Shown: positions 17,549 through 26,103, numbered from the stretch's first letter. The stretch: DNA of 64,000 bases from Candidatus Rubrivivax defluviihabitans (GCA_016709385.1 JADJMW010000002.1:434001-498000), one strand, 5' to 3'. Notes: generated by a model not told the origin, from the sequence alone. A program made the numbers and translations.

Positions 17549-19084
17549 CTAGTTCGGGTTGGGCGCGAGGAGGCGCACCGACTTCGGTGCCAGCGTGAGC
17601 TTGATGCGGCCTTCGCTGGTGGCCACGGTGTCACCGCCGAGCAGGTCGCGCGCACTCGCCGGCCAGCCGGCGGGCGCGGCGACGTCGGCGACCACCGGCT
17701 GATCCTCGCGGTTGGCGAGCACCACGACGGTGTCGCCGCTGGCGGCGTCGCGGCGGGCAAAGGCCAGCACGGCGTCCTGCGGCTGCATCAGCAACTGGTA
17801 GCCGCCGCGGCGCAGCGCCGGGCGCTCCTTGCGGACCTGGATCAGCTGCTTGTAGAAGGAACGCATCGCCTCGTCTCGCGCCACGCCCTGGCCGGGCGCG
17901 ATGCCGCGCGCGCCCCAGGGCATGTCGTTGCGGTTCAGCGGCCATTCGTGGCCGCCGCGGGCGACCTCTTCGCCGTAGTAGATGACCGGCATGCCCAGCG
18001 AAGCCATCTGCAGCGCCGCGCAGACGCGGAAGCGCTGGCGGTCGCCGCCCAGGTTGCCCAGCGCCATGGGCTCGTCGTGGCTGGACAGGTAGTGCGCCAG
18101 CACATGACCCGGTCGCGCGGCGTGCCGGGAGCGCAGGTAGGCGCCATAGGCCACCGAGCGGCCGCGGCCGGTGACCCAGCCTTCGCAGCTGCCCTTGAAG
18201 CTGAAGTCGAAGCCGGCGTCGACCTCGTCACGCTCGAAGAAACCGTCCAGCGACTCCGCGGTGCCGCCCCAGTATTCGGCCAGCAGGAAGAAGTCCTGGC
18301 CGAGTTCGGCGCGCGTGCGTTTGCGGTGCTCGGCCCAGAAATCGCCCGCCAGGTGCTTGTAGGTGTCGAGCCGGAAGCCGTCGACGCCGGTGCGCCGCGC
18401 CAGCCCGATATTGGCGGCCAGCACGTGGTCGCGAACCTCGGGGATTTCGGTGCGCAAGTCGGGCAGGCCACCGACCGCACAGGTGACGGCGTTGACCTCG
18501 CAATTGCCTTCGCCGACGCGGATCCAGCCCTCGCCGGCGGCCGTCTTGCGCGCGGTGTAGCTGGACGTGTAGCCGGTGTGGTTGTAGACCACGTCGAGCA
18601 GCACCTTGATGCCGCGCTGGTGGGCCTGTTCGACCAGGGACTTGAGTTCGGCCTCGCTGCCGAAACGCGGGTCCAGGCGTTCGAAGTCGTAGATCCAGTA
18701 GCCGTGGAAGCCCTCGTGCCTGAATTCCGGCAGGCCCGGCGCCTGCGCCATCTCGCCGCGGGGCTGCTGCAGCTGTACCGGGTTGATCCACAACGCGGTG
18801 ATGCCCAGGTCCTTGAGCTCGTCGAGTTGCTGCGTCAGGCCCTTCAGGTCGCCGCCGTGCCAGCCGCCGGGGTTGCGCAGATCGACGCGCGGGTTGTTGC
18901 CGGGATCACCATCGGCGAAGCGATCGACGAGCACGAAGTACAGCACTTCGTCGCCCCAGGGGTTGAACTTCGCCGACTGCCCGCATGCTGCGCCCGCGAC
19001 CGCCAGGCCAGCCAGGCAAGCGCCAAGCTGCCGCAGGAAACGGTGGCGCAGTCCAGGAAGGCAGGCAACCGTTGACCGTGGCAC
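17549..19084 (-). CDS. Secreted alpha-amylase (GH13), first gene of mal operon
   Basis: 511 aa. GTG start at 19084 with AGAGGG upstream. A signal peptide with a hydrophobic core (LGACLAGLAVAGA) precedes FNPWGDEVLYFVLVDRFADGD, which is the start of a GH13 barrel. Conserved blocks: GWHGGDLKGL, DVVYNHTGY, GFRLDTYKHL (nucleophile Asp), LLAEYWGG (Glu), LSSHDEPMAL (Asp). A short beta domain ends the protein. The DRFADGD opening is seen in cyclodextrinase-like, CGTase-like and extracellular amylases. It is likely periplasmic and makes maltodextrins for the transporter encoded just downstream. The sequence near the signal end (GAACG) is not a clean lipobox. Confidence 0.88.
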   Translation of the reverse strand: MPRSTVACLPGLRHRFLRQLGACLAGLAVAGAACGQSAKFNPWGDEVLYFVLVDRFADGDPGNNPRVDLRNPGGWHGGDLKGLTQQLDELKDLGITALWINPVQLQQPRGEMAQAPGLPEFRHEGFHGYWIYDFERLDPRFGSEAELKSLVEQAHQRGIKVLLDVVYNHTGYTSSYTARKTAAGEGWIRVGEGNCEVNAVTCAVGGLPDLRTEIPEVRDHVLAANIGLARRTGVDGFRLDTYKHLAGDFWAEHRKRTRAELGQDFFLLAEYWGGTAESLDGFFERDEVDAGFDFSFKGSCEGWVTGRGRSVAYGAYLRSRHAARPGHVLAHYLSSHDEPMALGNLGGDRQRFRVCAALQMASLGMPVIYYGEEVARGGHEWPLNRNDMPWGARGIAPGQGVARDEAMRSFYKQLIQVRKERPALRRGGYQLLMQPQDAVLAFARRDAASGDTVVVLANREDQPVVADVAAPAGWPASARDLLGGDTVATSEGRIKLTLAPKSVRLLAPNPN

Positions 19085-19255
19085 TTGCGCTCGCCCTCTT
19101 TGTCTGCTCAGTGGGAGTGCTCGAAGACGCCGGCCACCCCGAAGGCGGCCGCAGCCGCTGCCGGGTCAGACGCGAGCCCTTCCAGGGCCCAGGCTCGACC
19201 GCTCGTCTTGTTCTTGCGGGCACTCTAGTAGCGGAACCAGAGGTCGAACTCTCGT

Positions 19256-19270
19256 GCTTACCCTAGGTCG
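19256..19270 (-). promoter_or_regulatory. Shared starch-locus motif, copy 2 (upstream of amylase-mal operon)
   Basis: On the minus strand CGACCTAGGGTAAGC, differing at one base from the copy at 6236-6250. It lies about 170 nt upstream of the GTG start of the first operon gene, on the same strand as transcription, with TTCGA following 7 nt later. Confidence 0.45.
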
Positions 19271-19280
19271 TTGCGACCCT

Positions 19281-19319
19281 GCAGCGGCGACTCGCCGTGG
19301 ACGGCGAGTCGCCGCTTGC
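19281..19319. terminator. Perfect 15-bp inverted repeat downstream of sulfide dehydrogenase gene
   Basis: GCGGCGACTCGCCGT (19284-19298) is followed after GG by its exact reverse complement (19301-19315), with GCA/TGC extending the stem past a one-base bulge. It lies 115-150 nt past the fccB stop and just upstream of the mal promoter motif. No T-tract is seen, so Rho-independent termination is uncertain; it could also insulate the mal promoter. Confidence 0.5.
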
Positions 19320-19433
19320 AGCATCCAAGATTGGCAACGCGCTTGGAAGGGCAATGCTCACCGGCCCGCCGGCTGAGCCGATGGCATCGTGCCCTTGCAG
19401 CCGAACTAAATGGGCCTGGCACCCGCAACCCGT

Positions 19434-20843
19434 TCAAGCCGTCGTGTCGGCCATCAGCGTCCTGAACCAGATGCTCATATTCTCGAAGTTGTCGCCGTCG
19501 ATCGACGACGACTCCGTGGCGGTCGCAGGCAGTCCGTTGACCAGGGTCTGGCCACCGCTGGAGGCGACCTTCATCTTGCGCTCGGTGGCGTCGTACTGGT
19601 AGACGGCCGTCAGCCACGAAGCCTTGGTGGCGGTGATCGGCGAGAAGCAGGCCGAGTTGGCCACCGGCTGCCCAAAGGGCTGGCCGCCCGCCAGCAGGCG
19701 CAGGATCGCATCGGCGCAGATCTTCGCCTCCTGGTTGGCCACGTGCCCGGCCTTGGGCATGCCGCAGCTGGCCGCGTCGCCGATGACGTGGACGCCCTGC
19801 GCCCCCGGCGCCGTGGACTCGTAGCTCAGCACATCGACGCTGGCCCAGCGGCCGTCGGCGCTGTTGTTCAGGCCCGCCCGCGCCAGCCAGCCGCCGGCGG
19901 CGCTGCCGCTGGCCCGGTGCGGAACGATGGGGTTGACCACGCGCGCCGGCACGACCTGGGTGCCACCCACCGGGTCGACATAGCTGACCCGCTTGGTCGT
20001 CGGGTCGATCACGATGTGGCTCACGCCGGGCACGTATTCGATGACGCCGGCATGCAGGGTGGAGAAGGCCAGCTCGAAGGTGTGCCGTTCGGCCTGGATA
20101 GCCAGGTTCTCGTCGAGCACGAGCACCTTGCAGTTCGGGCCCTTGGCCCGCTTCAGGTAATCGGCCACCACGCAGGCCCGCTCGTAGGGCCCCGGCGGGC
20201 AACGGTAGGGCGACTTCGGGATCGTCATGACGAAGATGTCGCCATTGCGCATGGCCGCCACCTGGTTGCGCAGGAGCGTCGTCTGCGCACCCGCGCGCCA
20301 GGCGTGCGGCGTGCGGGTCTCGTAGTCGGCCTGGGTCAGGCCGTGGGCGTCGTCGAAGCTCACGCCGGGTGCCAGCACCAGGCGGTCGTAGGCCAGCACG
20401 GACTTGTCCGACACCGTCACCGTGCGTGCAAGGGCGTCTACCGCCACCACCTGGCCGGGCTTGCGCACGACACCATACTTGGTGGTCAATGCATCGCGCT
20501 TGAAACGCAGCGAGTCGATATTGCGGCTGCCGTTGAGCACGAGATTGCTCATGATGCTGGACGTATAGACCGCATCGGGTTCGACCAGCGTCACCTGCAC
20601 GCCGCTGCCGCCCCACAGACGCAGGTATTTGGCCGCCGTCATGCCGGCCATGCCGCCGCCGGCCACCACGATGCGCTGGCCGCTGAGGCCGGCGCTGGCC
20701 AGCACCGCCGCGGACGTGCTGCTGGCTGACGGGCGCTTGTCGTCCTCGTCGTCGCCGGCCCACCCCTTCAGTGGCAAAAACCCGGCGGCCAGGCCCATGA
20801 GATGGCGACGGGTGAGCGCACCCTTGACTCGTGATCGATGCAT
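19434..20843 (-). CDS. fccB: Flavocytochrome c sulfide dehydrogenase, FAD subunit
   Basis: 469 aa FAD-dependent oxidoreductase oxidising sulfide to sulfur or polysulfide in the periplasm and passing electrons to its cytochrome partner. Start at 20843, with GGAG upstream and 14 nt after the cytochrome stop. A twin-arginine-like signal (LTRRHLMGLAAGF) suggests export of the folded, FAD-loaded protein. The Rossmann motif VVAGGGMAGMTAAKY, an NAD-type second half and a C-terminal FCSD flavin-binding domain (ACFSPITATKASWLTAVYQYD region) are visible. The preceding gene is its class-I cytochrome. No other sox genes are in the window. Catalytic cysteines were not mapped. Confidence 0.88.
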   Translation of the reverse strand: MHRSRVKGALTRRHLMGLAAGFLPLKGWAGDDEDDKRPSASSTSAAVLASAGLSGQRIVVAGGGMAGMTAAKYLRLWGGSGVQVTLVEPDAVYTSSIMSNLVLNGSRNIDSLRFKRDALTTKYGVVRKPGQVVAVDALARTVTVSDKSVLAYDRLVLAPGVSFDDAHGLTQADYETRTPHAWRAGAQTTLLRNQVAAMRNGDIFVMTIPKSPYRCPPGPYERACVVADYLKRAKGPNCKVLVLDENLAIQAERHTFELAFSTLHAGVIEYVPGVSHIVIDPTTKRVSYVDPVGGTQVVPARVVNPIVPHRASGSAAGGWLARAGLNNSADGRWASVDVLSYESTAPGAQGVHVIGDAASCGMPKAGHVANQEAKICADAILRLLAGGQPFGQPVANSACFSPITATKASWLTAVYQYDATERKMKVASSGGQTLVNGLPATATESSSIDGDNFENMSIWFRTLMADTTA

Positions 20844-20857
20844 GGTGTTCTCCGGTC

Positions 20858-21259
20858 TCACTGACGCAGGTAGGCGGCGATGGCCAGCAGTTGCTCGGGC
20901 GTATACCCCTGCGCGTGCGCGGCCATGATGTTGCCGTTGGCCGTCTTGGTCGCGAACTCGGTCAGTTCGCTCGAGTCGGAGCCGCGGATCTCGCCGAAGC
21001 CGCTGGTGCCCAGCGTGCCGTGGCACTGGGAGCAGTTCGAAGCCAGCAGGCGGCCCTCGGTGCTCGGTACCGTCACCGCTGCCGTGGCGGCGCCGTTGCT
21101 CGCGCTACGGGCGGAGGCGATCGTGGACCGGGTTTCTGCGATCCGGACATCGGCGTCCGAGTCGTCGCCACCGCCGCAAGCGGCCAGGTTCAGGATCAGC
21201 GCCAGGGCACCGAGCGCTCGCCCGATGTCGTGTCGTCTTGGAATTCGCTGCTTGCTCAA
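20858..21259 (-). CDS. fccA: Class I cytochrome c, probable FccA-type subunit, lipoprotein
   Basis: 133 aa. The start is a TTG at 21259 with AGGAG 6 nt upstream; the longer upstream reading frame has no such site. The signal ends NLAAC with Cys28 as lipidation residue, then a Gly/Asp-rich linker. CSQCH (76-80) binds haem covalently and a Met in GNIMAAHAQGY is the likely sixth ligand. The C-terminal helix PEQLLAIAAYLRQ is typical of this cytochrome class. It lies immediately upstream of fccB, so it should accept electrons from the flavin subunit. Lipid anchoring would hold the complex at a membrane. Confidence 0.85.
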   Translation of the reverse strand: MSKQRIPRRHDIGRALGALALILNLAACGGGDDSDADVRIAETRSTIASARSASNGAATAAVTVPSTEGRLLASNCSQCHGTLGTSGFGEIRGSDSSELTEFATKTANGNIMAAHAQGYTPEQLLAIAAYLRQ

Positions 21260-21421
21260 GGGTCGCTCCTGGCCGGTTGGATTCACGCAAATCGCGCAGC
21301 CCGGATCGTGCGAGGTCCGACTTAAGAAGTCCTTAAGCACATCATGGTTATTTGTAACCGCCAGGTGACAACCGTGTCGCAAGGGGAACGCAGTTCGCCG
21401 CCACGACGCCACCAAAAGAAA

Positions 21422-21448
21422 GAGGGCGGGAGCCAGGCCCCCGCCCTC
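21422..21448 (-). terminator. Intrinsic terminator of the small secreted protein gene
   Basis: GAGGGCGGG (21422-21430) pairs with CCCGCCCTC (21440-21448) around a 9-nt loop. On the minus strand the stem is followed by TTTCTTTTGG. It ends transcription of the gene at 21470-21652, just before the fccAB promoter. Confidence 0.8.
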
Positions 21449-21469
21449 CTGCACGCGCAAACGCGTGGT

Positions 21470-21652
21470 TTACTTCTTGGCCGCGTCCTTCTTGGCCGGG
21501 GCGGCGCTGGCGGCCGGCGCGGCGGCGCTGGCGGCCTTGGCCGGCGCTTCCGCCTTCTTCGCGGGGGCGGCGCCGGCGTGCGAGGCGGCTTGGGCGTTGA
21601 AGGCCACGGCGGCAAAGGCGGCCAGGACGAGGGTGCTCAGGGTCTTGTTCAT
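21470..21652 (-). CDS. Small secreted Ala/Lys-rich protein
   Basis: 60 aa. A convincing signal peptide (MNKTLSTLVLAAFAAVAFNAQA) precedes a mature part of about 37 residues made almost only of Ala, Lys and Pro (AAPAKKAEAPAKAASAAAP and so on), ending AKKDAAKK. Cationic low-complexity proteins of this kind are common in Burkholderiales, but no function is known to me. The gene has its own terminator and no operon partner. The ribosome-binding site is weak. Confidence 0.65.
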   Translation of the reverse strand: MNKTLSTLVLAAFAAVAFNAQAASHAGAAPAKKAEAPAKAASAAAPAASAAPAKKDAAKK

Positions 21653-21815
21653 GCTTGTCTTTCGGTCTGTGTTGGAAGGTCCGGGTTGATGGAGCCCGGC
21701 GTTCACCGGGCCCGCCGATGCCGGCGCCTCGGATTGTGGCGCCGGCATCGGCGGCTGCATAACGCGCCGCGACCGGAAGCGTTGACAAGCCGTTTCCTCC
21801 ACTGGGCCGGCTACC

Positions 21816-22997
21816 ATGCGCGCCGTGCGCCGCCGCCTGCCGACCCTGTTCCTGCTGTGCCTGCCAGCCGTGTTGACGGCAGCGCCCTACACCCCCACCG
21901 ACGACGCCCAGGTCGTCGAGCGCGTGCCGGCGCGTGCCAGCGACCCGCGGGCGAAGGAGTTGCACGCGCTGCGCCAGCAGCTGCGGCGCAGCCCGCAAGA
22001 TCTGGATCTGGCCGTGCGCTTCGCGCAGCGCTGCTACGAGGAGGTGGCGGCGCAGGGTGATCCGCGCTACATCGGCTACGCCCAGGCCGCCTTGCAGCCC
22101 TGGTTGGGGCTGGCCGACCCGCCGCCGGCGGTGCGCGTGCTGCGTGCCATCCTGCTGCAGTTCGACCATCGGTTCGAACTTGCGCTGCAGGACTTGGAAG
22201 CCGTGCTGCGCGTCGAGCCCGACCACGTGGAAGCCGGCGCCTGGCGCACCGCGATCCTGATGGTGCGCGCTGACTATGCCGGCGCTCGCGCCAGCTGCCG
22301 CCAAATGGCGCCCCACACCACGCCGCTGGGCGCCACCGCCTGCCTGGCGCAGGTGGATGCCGCCACCGGCCGCGCCGCCCAGGCCGCCACGGCGTTGCGC
22401 ACCGCCCTGCTCGCCAACCCGCAGGCCAGCGCGCCGGAACGCCTGTGGAGCCTGACGCGGCTGGCCGAGACCGAGGAACGCCGCGGTGACTTCGTGGCCG
22501 CCGAAGCGGCCTTCCGCGATGCGCTGGCGCTGGCTGTGCCCGACGTCTACGTGCAGGCGGCCTATGCCGACTTCCTGCTCGACCGCGGCCGGCCGGCCGA
22601 GGTGCTGACCCTGCTGCAGGACCGCGGCCGCGCCGATGTGCTGCTGCTGCGACTGGCGCTGGCCGCCCGCGCCACGGGCGACCCCCGAACCGCCGGCTTT
22701 GCGCAGGAGCTGCAGGCACGCTTCGATGCCGCGCGCCGCCGCGGCGATACCAGCCACCGCAAGGAGGAGTCGCGTTTTGCGCTGGCGCTGCAGGGCGACG
22801 CGCCGCGTGCGCTGGCGCTGGCGCGCGAGAACTGGGCCGAACAGCGCGAGGCCGCCGATGCCCGCATCCTGCTCGAGGCGGCCCTGGCCGCGCGCGACGC
22901 GGCCGCGGCGGCCCCGGTGCTGCAGTGGCTGGCCGACAGCGGCTTCGAGAGCGTCGTGCTGCAGTCGCTGGCCGCTCGCGTGCGGGAGTTGGGTTGA
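21816..22997 (+). CDS. TPR-repeat periplasmic protein
   Basis: 393 aa with a short signal peptide (LPTLFLLCLPAVLTAA). Helix pairs with TPR spacing run through the protein (for example DLDLAVRFAQRCYEEVAAQGDPRYIGYAQAAL begins one, followed by LWSLTRLAETEERRGDFVAAEAAFRDAL). It is therefore probably an exported scaffold with no enzymatic motif. Its TGA stop overlaps a TTG start of the next gene (HupE/UreJ family), so the two are probably translated together and may act together. Confidence 0.75.
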   Translation: MRAVRRRLPTLFLLCLPAVLTAAPYTPTDDAQVVERVPARASDPRAKELHALRQQLRRSPQDLDLAVRFAQRCYEEVAAQGDPRYIGYAQAALQPWLGLADPPPAVRVLRAILLQFDHRFELALQDLEAVLRVEPDHVEAGAWRTAILMVRADYAGARASCRQMAPHTTPLGATACLAQVDAATGRAAQAATALRTALLANPQASAPERLWSLTRLAETEERRGDFVAAEAAFRDALALAVPDVYVQAAYADFLLDRGRPAEVLTLLQDRGRADVLLLRLALAARATGDPRTAGFAQELQARFDAARRRGDTSHRKEESRFALALQGDAPRALALARENWAEQREAADARILLEAALAARDAAAAAPVLQWLADSGFESVVLQSLAARVRELG

Positions 22998-24157
22998 AGA
23001 CGGGGCGGCACGCCGGGCCGGCCTGGATGCGGTTGATCCTGCACGCCACGCTGCTGCTCCTGCTGCTCGGCGCCGGCCATGCGTGGGCGCACAAGCCCTC
23101 GGACAGCTACCTCACGCTGGCCGTGGCCGACACCACGGTGACCGGCCGCTGGGATATCGCGCTGCGCGACCTCGACCATGCGCTCGGACTGGACGCCGAC
23201 GGCGACGGCCTCATCACCTGGGGCGAACTGCGGCACCGCCACGGCGATATCGCCGCCTATGCCGCCGCGCGCCTGAGCGTCAGCGCCGACGGCGTGGCCT
23301 GCACGCTGGAGGTGGGCGAACAACAGGTGGACACGCATACCGACGGTGCCTACAGCGTGCTGCCGCTGCGCGTGGATTGCCCGCAGCCGCCGTCGCGCCT
23401 GGGCTTGAATTACTCGCTGTTCGCCGACCTCGACCCGCAGCACCGCGGTCTGCTGCAGCTCGGCGCCCAAGGGCGCACGCGCGCCGCCATCCTGGGGCCG
23501 CAGGCACCGAGCCAGGAGTTCGAGCTCGCCGAGGCCGGGGCCTGGGCGCAGTTCCTGGCCTATCTGGAAGAAGGGGTGTGGCATATCTGGATCGGTTTCG
23601 ACCACATCCTGTTCCTGCTCTCGCTGCTGCTGCCGGCGGTGGGCGTGTGGGTGGCGCGGCGCTGGCAGCCGGTGGAGCGCTTCACGCCGGCGTTCTGGGA
23701 CGTCTTCCGCATCGTCACCAGCTTCACGGTGGCGCATTCGGTGACGCTGTCGCTGGCCACTTTGGGCTTCGTCTCGCTGCCGTCGCGGCTGGTGGAATCG
23801 GCCATCGCCGCCTCGGTGGTGCTGGCGGCGCTGAACAACGTCTGGCCGCTGTTCCTGGGCCGGCGCTGGCTGATGGCCTTCGCCTTCGGCCTGGTGCACG
23901 GCTTCGGCTTTGCCAGCGTGCTGGCCGAACTGGGCCTGCCGCAGGACACGCTGGCGCTGGCGCTGGTGGGCTTCAACGTGGGCGTGGAACTCGGGCAGCT
24001 GGCCATCGTGCTGGTCTTCCTGCCGCTGGCCTGGGCCGTGCGGCGCAGCTGGTTCTACCGGCGCGCGGTGCTGCTGGGCGGCTCGCTGGCCATCGCCGCG
24101 CTGGCGGCGGTGTGGCTGGCCGAGCGGGTGTTCGAGATGAAACTGCTGCCGTGGTGA
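22994..24157 (+). CDS. HupE/UreJ family membrane protein with an EF-hand loop
   Basis: 387 aa from a TTG at 22994 that overlaps the upstream stop (TTGA), with GGAG 5 nt before it; an ATG at 23027 is the alternative. A signal peptide ends at GHAWA. The extracytoplasmic domain contains a full 12-residue EF-hand loop, D67-A-D-G-D-G-L-I-T-W-G-E78. The C-terminal half has about seven TM helices with the HupE/UreJ pattern (WHIWIGFDHILFLLSLLLP, FTVAHSVTLSLA, GLVHGFGFASVLAELGLP). Family members include nickel/cobalt-linked proteins of hydrogenase and urease operons, but neither is present here. Conserved histidines in the membrane part could bind metal. Confidence 0.82.
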   Translation: MKTGRHAGPAWMRLILHATLLLLLLGAGHAWAHKPSDSYLTLAVADTTVTGRWDIALRDLDHALGLDADGDGLITWGELRHRHGDIAAYAAARLSVSADGVACTLEVGEQQVDTHTDGAYSVLPLRVDCPQPPSRLGLNYSLFADLDPQHRGLLQLGAQGRTRAAILGPQAPSQEFELAEAGAWAQFLAYLEEGVWHIWIGFDHILFLLSLLLPAVGVWVARRWQPVERFTPAFWDVFRIVTSFTVAHSVTLSLATLGFVSLPSRLVESAIAASVVLAALNNVWPLFLGRRWLMAFAFGLVHGFGFASVLAELGLPQDTLALALVGFNVGVELGQLAIVLVFLPLAWAVRRSWFYRRAVLLGGSLAIAALAAVWLAERVFEMKLLPW

Positions 24158-24158
24158 G

Positions 24159-24185
24159 CCGGGCCGCCAGGCCTGGCGGGCCCGG
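24159..24185. terminator. Palindromic terminator between convergent genes
   Basis: CCGGGCC-GCCAGG pairs with CCTGGC-GGGCCCGG with one bulged G. It fills the whole gap between the HupE/UreJ stop (24157) and the glucokinase stop (24186), so it can serve both genes. Confidence 0.7.
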
Positions 24186-25262
24186 TCAACGCCCGGCTTG
24201 TTCCAGCGCCAGCGCCGCGCCGGTGAGCGCGGCCAGCGTATCGGTGATCAGCGCCGTGGGGATGGCCTGCAGGTAGGCCTGGAAGCGGCCCTTGGCTTCG
24301 AAACGCTCGCGGAAGCGCGACTCGAAGAAACGTTCGCCCAGCCGCGGCACGATGCCGCCGCCGATATAGACGCCGCCGCGTGCACCCAGGATCAGCGCCA
24401 CGTTGCCGGCGAAGCTGCCGAGCAGCGCGCAGAAGCTGTCCACGGTGCGGCTGCAAGCCTCGTCGCTGCGCGCCAGGCCGCGCTGCACGATCTGCTCGGT
24501 GCTCAGCGGGTCGGCGGCCTGCCCCAGCACATGGCCCACCGCCGCGTGCAGCACCGGCAGGCCGATGCCCGACAGCAGCCGCTCGGCCGAGACATGGGCG
24601 TAGAAGCGGTGCACGGCGACCAGCAGCGCGGCCTCGAAATCGTCGGCGGCCGACAGGCTGGCGTGGCCGCCTTCGCCCGGCACCGCCACCCAGCCGTGGC
24701 GCGTGGGCACCAGGCCGGCCACGCCCAGGCCGGTGCCGGGGCCGACGACGGCCAGCGTGCCCGCGGCAGGCGCACCGGCCGGCGGCAGCGGCGTCGGGCC
24801 GAAGGGGCGCAGCTGCGCACCCTGCAGGCGCGGCAACGACATCGCCAGCGCCTCGAAGTCGTTCAGCAGCAGCAGTTCGTCCAGGCCCAGGGCGCGCTGC
24901 GTGTCGCGGCACGAGAACGCCCAGCCGCTGTTGGTGAATTCGACCCGGTCGCCACCCACCGCCGTGGCCACGGCAAAGGCGCCGGCCCGTGGCGGCCGGT
25001 AGCTGGTGCCCAGCCGTTGCGCCAGCTGCTGCAGATAGTCCTGCGCGGCTTCGGCCGGGCCGGCGTGGCCGGCGGCCGGAATCGTGGCCACGTATTCGAC
25101 CGGGCCGGCGCCAGACGCCAGCCAGCCGAAGCGGGCATTGGTACCGCCGATGTCGGCCACCAGCCAGGGGCCCGGCAGCCCATGGCCTGAAGTGGCCGCC
25201 GGGTCGGGCGAGCCTGGGGCGCCTGGCGCGGGCGGGGTGCGAGCTGGCGGGGTGTCTGTCAT
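24186..25262 (-). CDS. glk: Glucokinase
   Basis: 358 aa cytoplasmic kinase phosphorylating glucose with ATP. The phosphate-1 motif LVADIGGTNARFG, the active-site LLLNDFEALA with its catalytic Asp, GPGTGLGVAG, EGGHAS and GGVYIGGGIVPRL are all characteristic of the bacterial Glk family. A Pro/Ala-rich N-terminal extension of about 32 residues precedes the usual start. It would channel glucose released from maltodextrins by the locus at 2.5-19 kb into glycolysis, though it is not in that operon. Confidence 0.93.
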   Translation of the reverse strand: MTDTPPARTPPAPGAPGSPDPAATSGHGLPGPWLVADIGGTNARFGWLASGAGPVEYVATIPAAGHAGPAEAAQDYLQQLAQRLGTSYRPPRAGAFAVATAVGGDRVEFTNSGWAFSCRDTQRALGLDELLLLNDFEALAMSLPRLQGAQLRPFGPTPLPPAGAPAAGTLAVVGPGTGLGVAGLVPTRHGWVAVPGEGGHASLSAADDFEAALLVAVHRFYAHVSAERLLSGIGLPVLHAAVGHVLGQAADPLSTEQIVQRGLARSDEACSRTVDSFCALLGSFAGNVALILGARGGVYIGGGIVPRLGERFFESRFRERFEAKGRFQAYLQAIPTALITDTLAALTGAALALEQAGR

Positions 25263-25488
25263 GGCCTGGGCTGGGCTGGGCTGAACTCAGGGCCTGCATG
25301 CATGCTGCAGGTGTCTTGGGCTCGTGCTGTGCGGGTTGCGGATACTACCCATGACCCGGCGCTTGACCGATCAAGGCGGCCGCAGCGGGCCGGTGCACGT
25401 ACCGATCGAACAGGACAGGCAACGCCGGCCCTCGGTTGGTGAGCTGAACTGACCCCGTGACCGGTCGCCGGCAGGGGCGCCGTGGCGT

Positions 25489-26103
25489 TCAGCCCGCGGC
25501 CGGCGCCGGAAGTTCGGGTTCCAGATCGGCCCACAAGGCCTCGGCCTCGACCGTCAGCCCCAGGCTGGCCAGCTGCAGCGGCTCCTCGCCCTGCGTCGGG
25601 TGCAGCACCCACAGGCCGTCGGCGCCCTTGCGGAACAGTTCGCAGCGGCGGGCGTCGAGATCGACGAGCAGGAATTCCGCCAGGCTGGGCAACCGGCGGT
25701 AGGCGGCGAATTTCTCGCCGCGGTCGAAGGCGGCGGTGGAAGGCGACAGCACCTCCACCACCAGCACCGGTTCGCGCTTGACCAGCCGGTCGGTCGCGTC
25801 GGCGGCGCTGCAGGTGACCATGAGGTCGGGGTAGAAGAAGCAGTCTTCCGCTTCGACACGCAGTTTGACGTCGCTGCCGAAGACGCGGCAGCCGCTGCCC
25901 GCCAGGTGCCGCCGCAGAACGATGTAGAGGTTGCCGGCAACCGTGTCGTTGCGATCCTCGCCCCCCGCCATGGCGAACACTTCGCCACGCAAGAACTCAT
26001 GCTTCACGCTCTGACCCGCGTCCCAGGCCAGGAACTCATCCGCCGTCATGCGGCGCTTCTCGAGTGCATATCCCACGCGCGGCTCCGAAACGACCCAGCT
26101 CAT
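25489..26103 (-). CDS. Uma2 family endonuclease-like protein (DUF820)
   Basis: 204 aa. It opens with MTADEFLAWDAGQSVKHEF after a short leader and shows the PD-(D/E)XK arrangement of the Uma2 family: GEVFAMAG, YPDLMVTC with the metal-binding Asp, VLVVEVLSPST with the Glu, and AYRRLPSLAEFLLVD. Uma2 proteins are widespread, often multicopy nuclease-fold proteins of unknown role. No partner gene is adjacent. It is divergent from metH across the SAH riboswitch region. Start at 26103 chosen because the longer frame has no homologous features. Confidence 0.85.
   Translation of the reverse strand: MSWVVSEPRVGYALEKRRMTADEFLAWDAGQSVKHEFLRGEVFAMAGGEDRNDTVAGNLYIVLRRHLAGSGCRVFGSDVKLRVEAEDCFFYPDLMVTCSAADATDRLVKREPVLVVEVLSPSTAAFDRGEKFAAYRRLPSLAEFLLVDLDARRCELFRKGADGLWVLHPTQGEEPLQLASLGLTVEAEALWADLEPELPAPAAG

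Larger units (their letters stand above)
19085..19433. promoter_or_regulatory. Promoter region of the mal operon and 3' region of the sulfide dehydrogenase gene
   Basis: 349 bp without a gene. It contains the shared motif at 19256-19270 and a strong hairpin at 19281-19319, both described separately. On the minus strand TTCGAC (about 7 nt after GGGTAAGC) and TACTAG or TAGAGT near 19225-19230 are candidate promoter boxes, but the spacing is poor for a plain sigma-70 promoter, which fits an activator-dependent one. The rest shows no coding signal. Confidence 0.45.

Noticed and set aside
19240..19275. TCGAA plus conserved GCTTACCCT stretch considered as a tRNA 3' end
   Set aside because: No acceptor or anticodon stem can be drawn; the similarity is to the pullulanase promoter, not to a tRNA.
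21260..21460. Longer N-terminus for the FccA-type cytochrome
   Set aside because: The extra residues hold no export signal, while the TTG at 21259 has AGGAG and gives a proper lipoprotein signal.
24186..25262. Glucokinase as a ROK-family repressor
   Set aside because: It has no DNA-binding N-terminal domain; the leader is a Pro/Ala-rich extension and the motifs are those of Glk.
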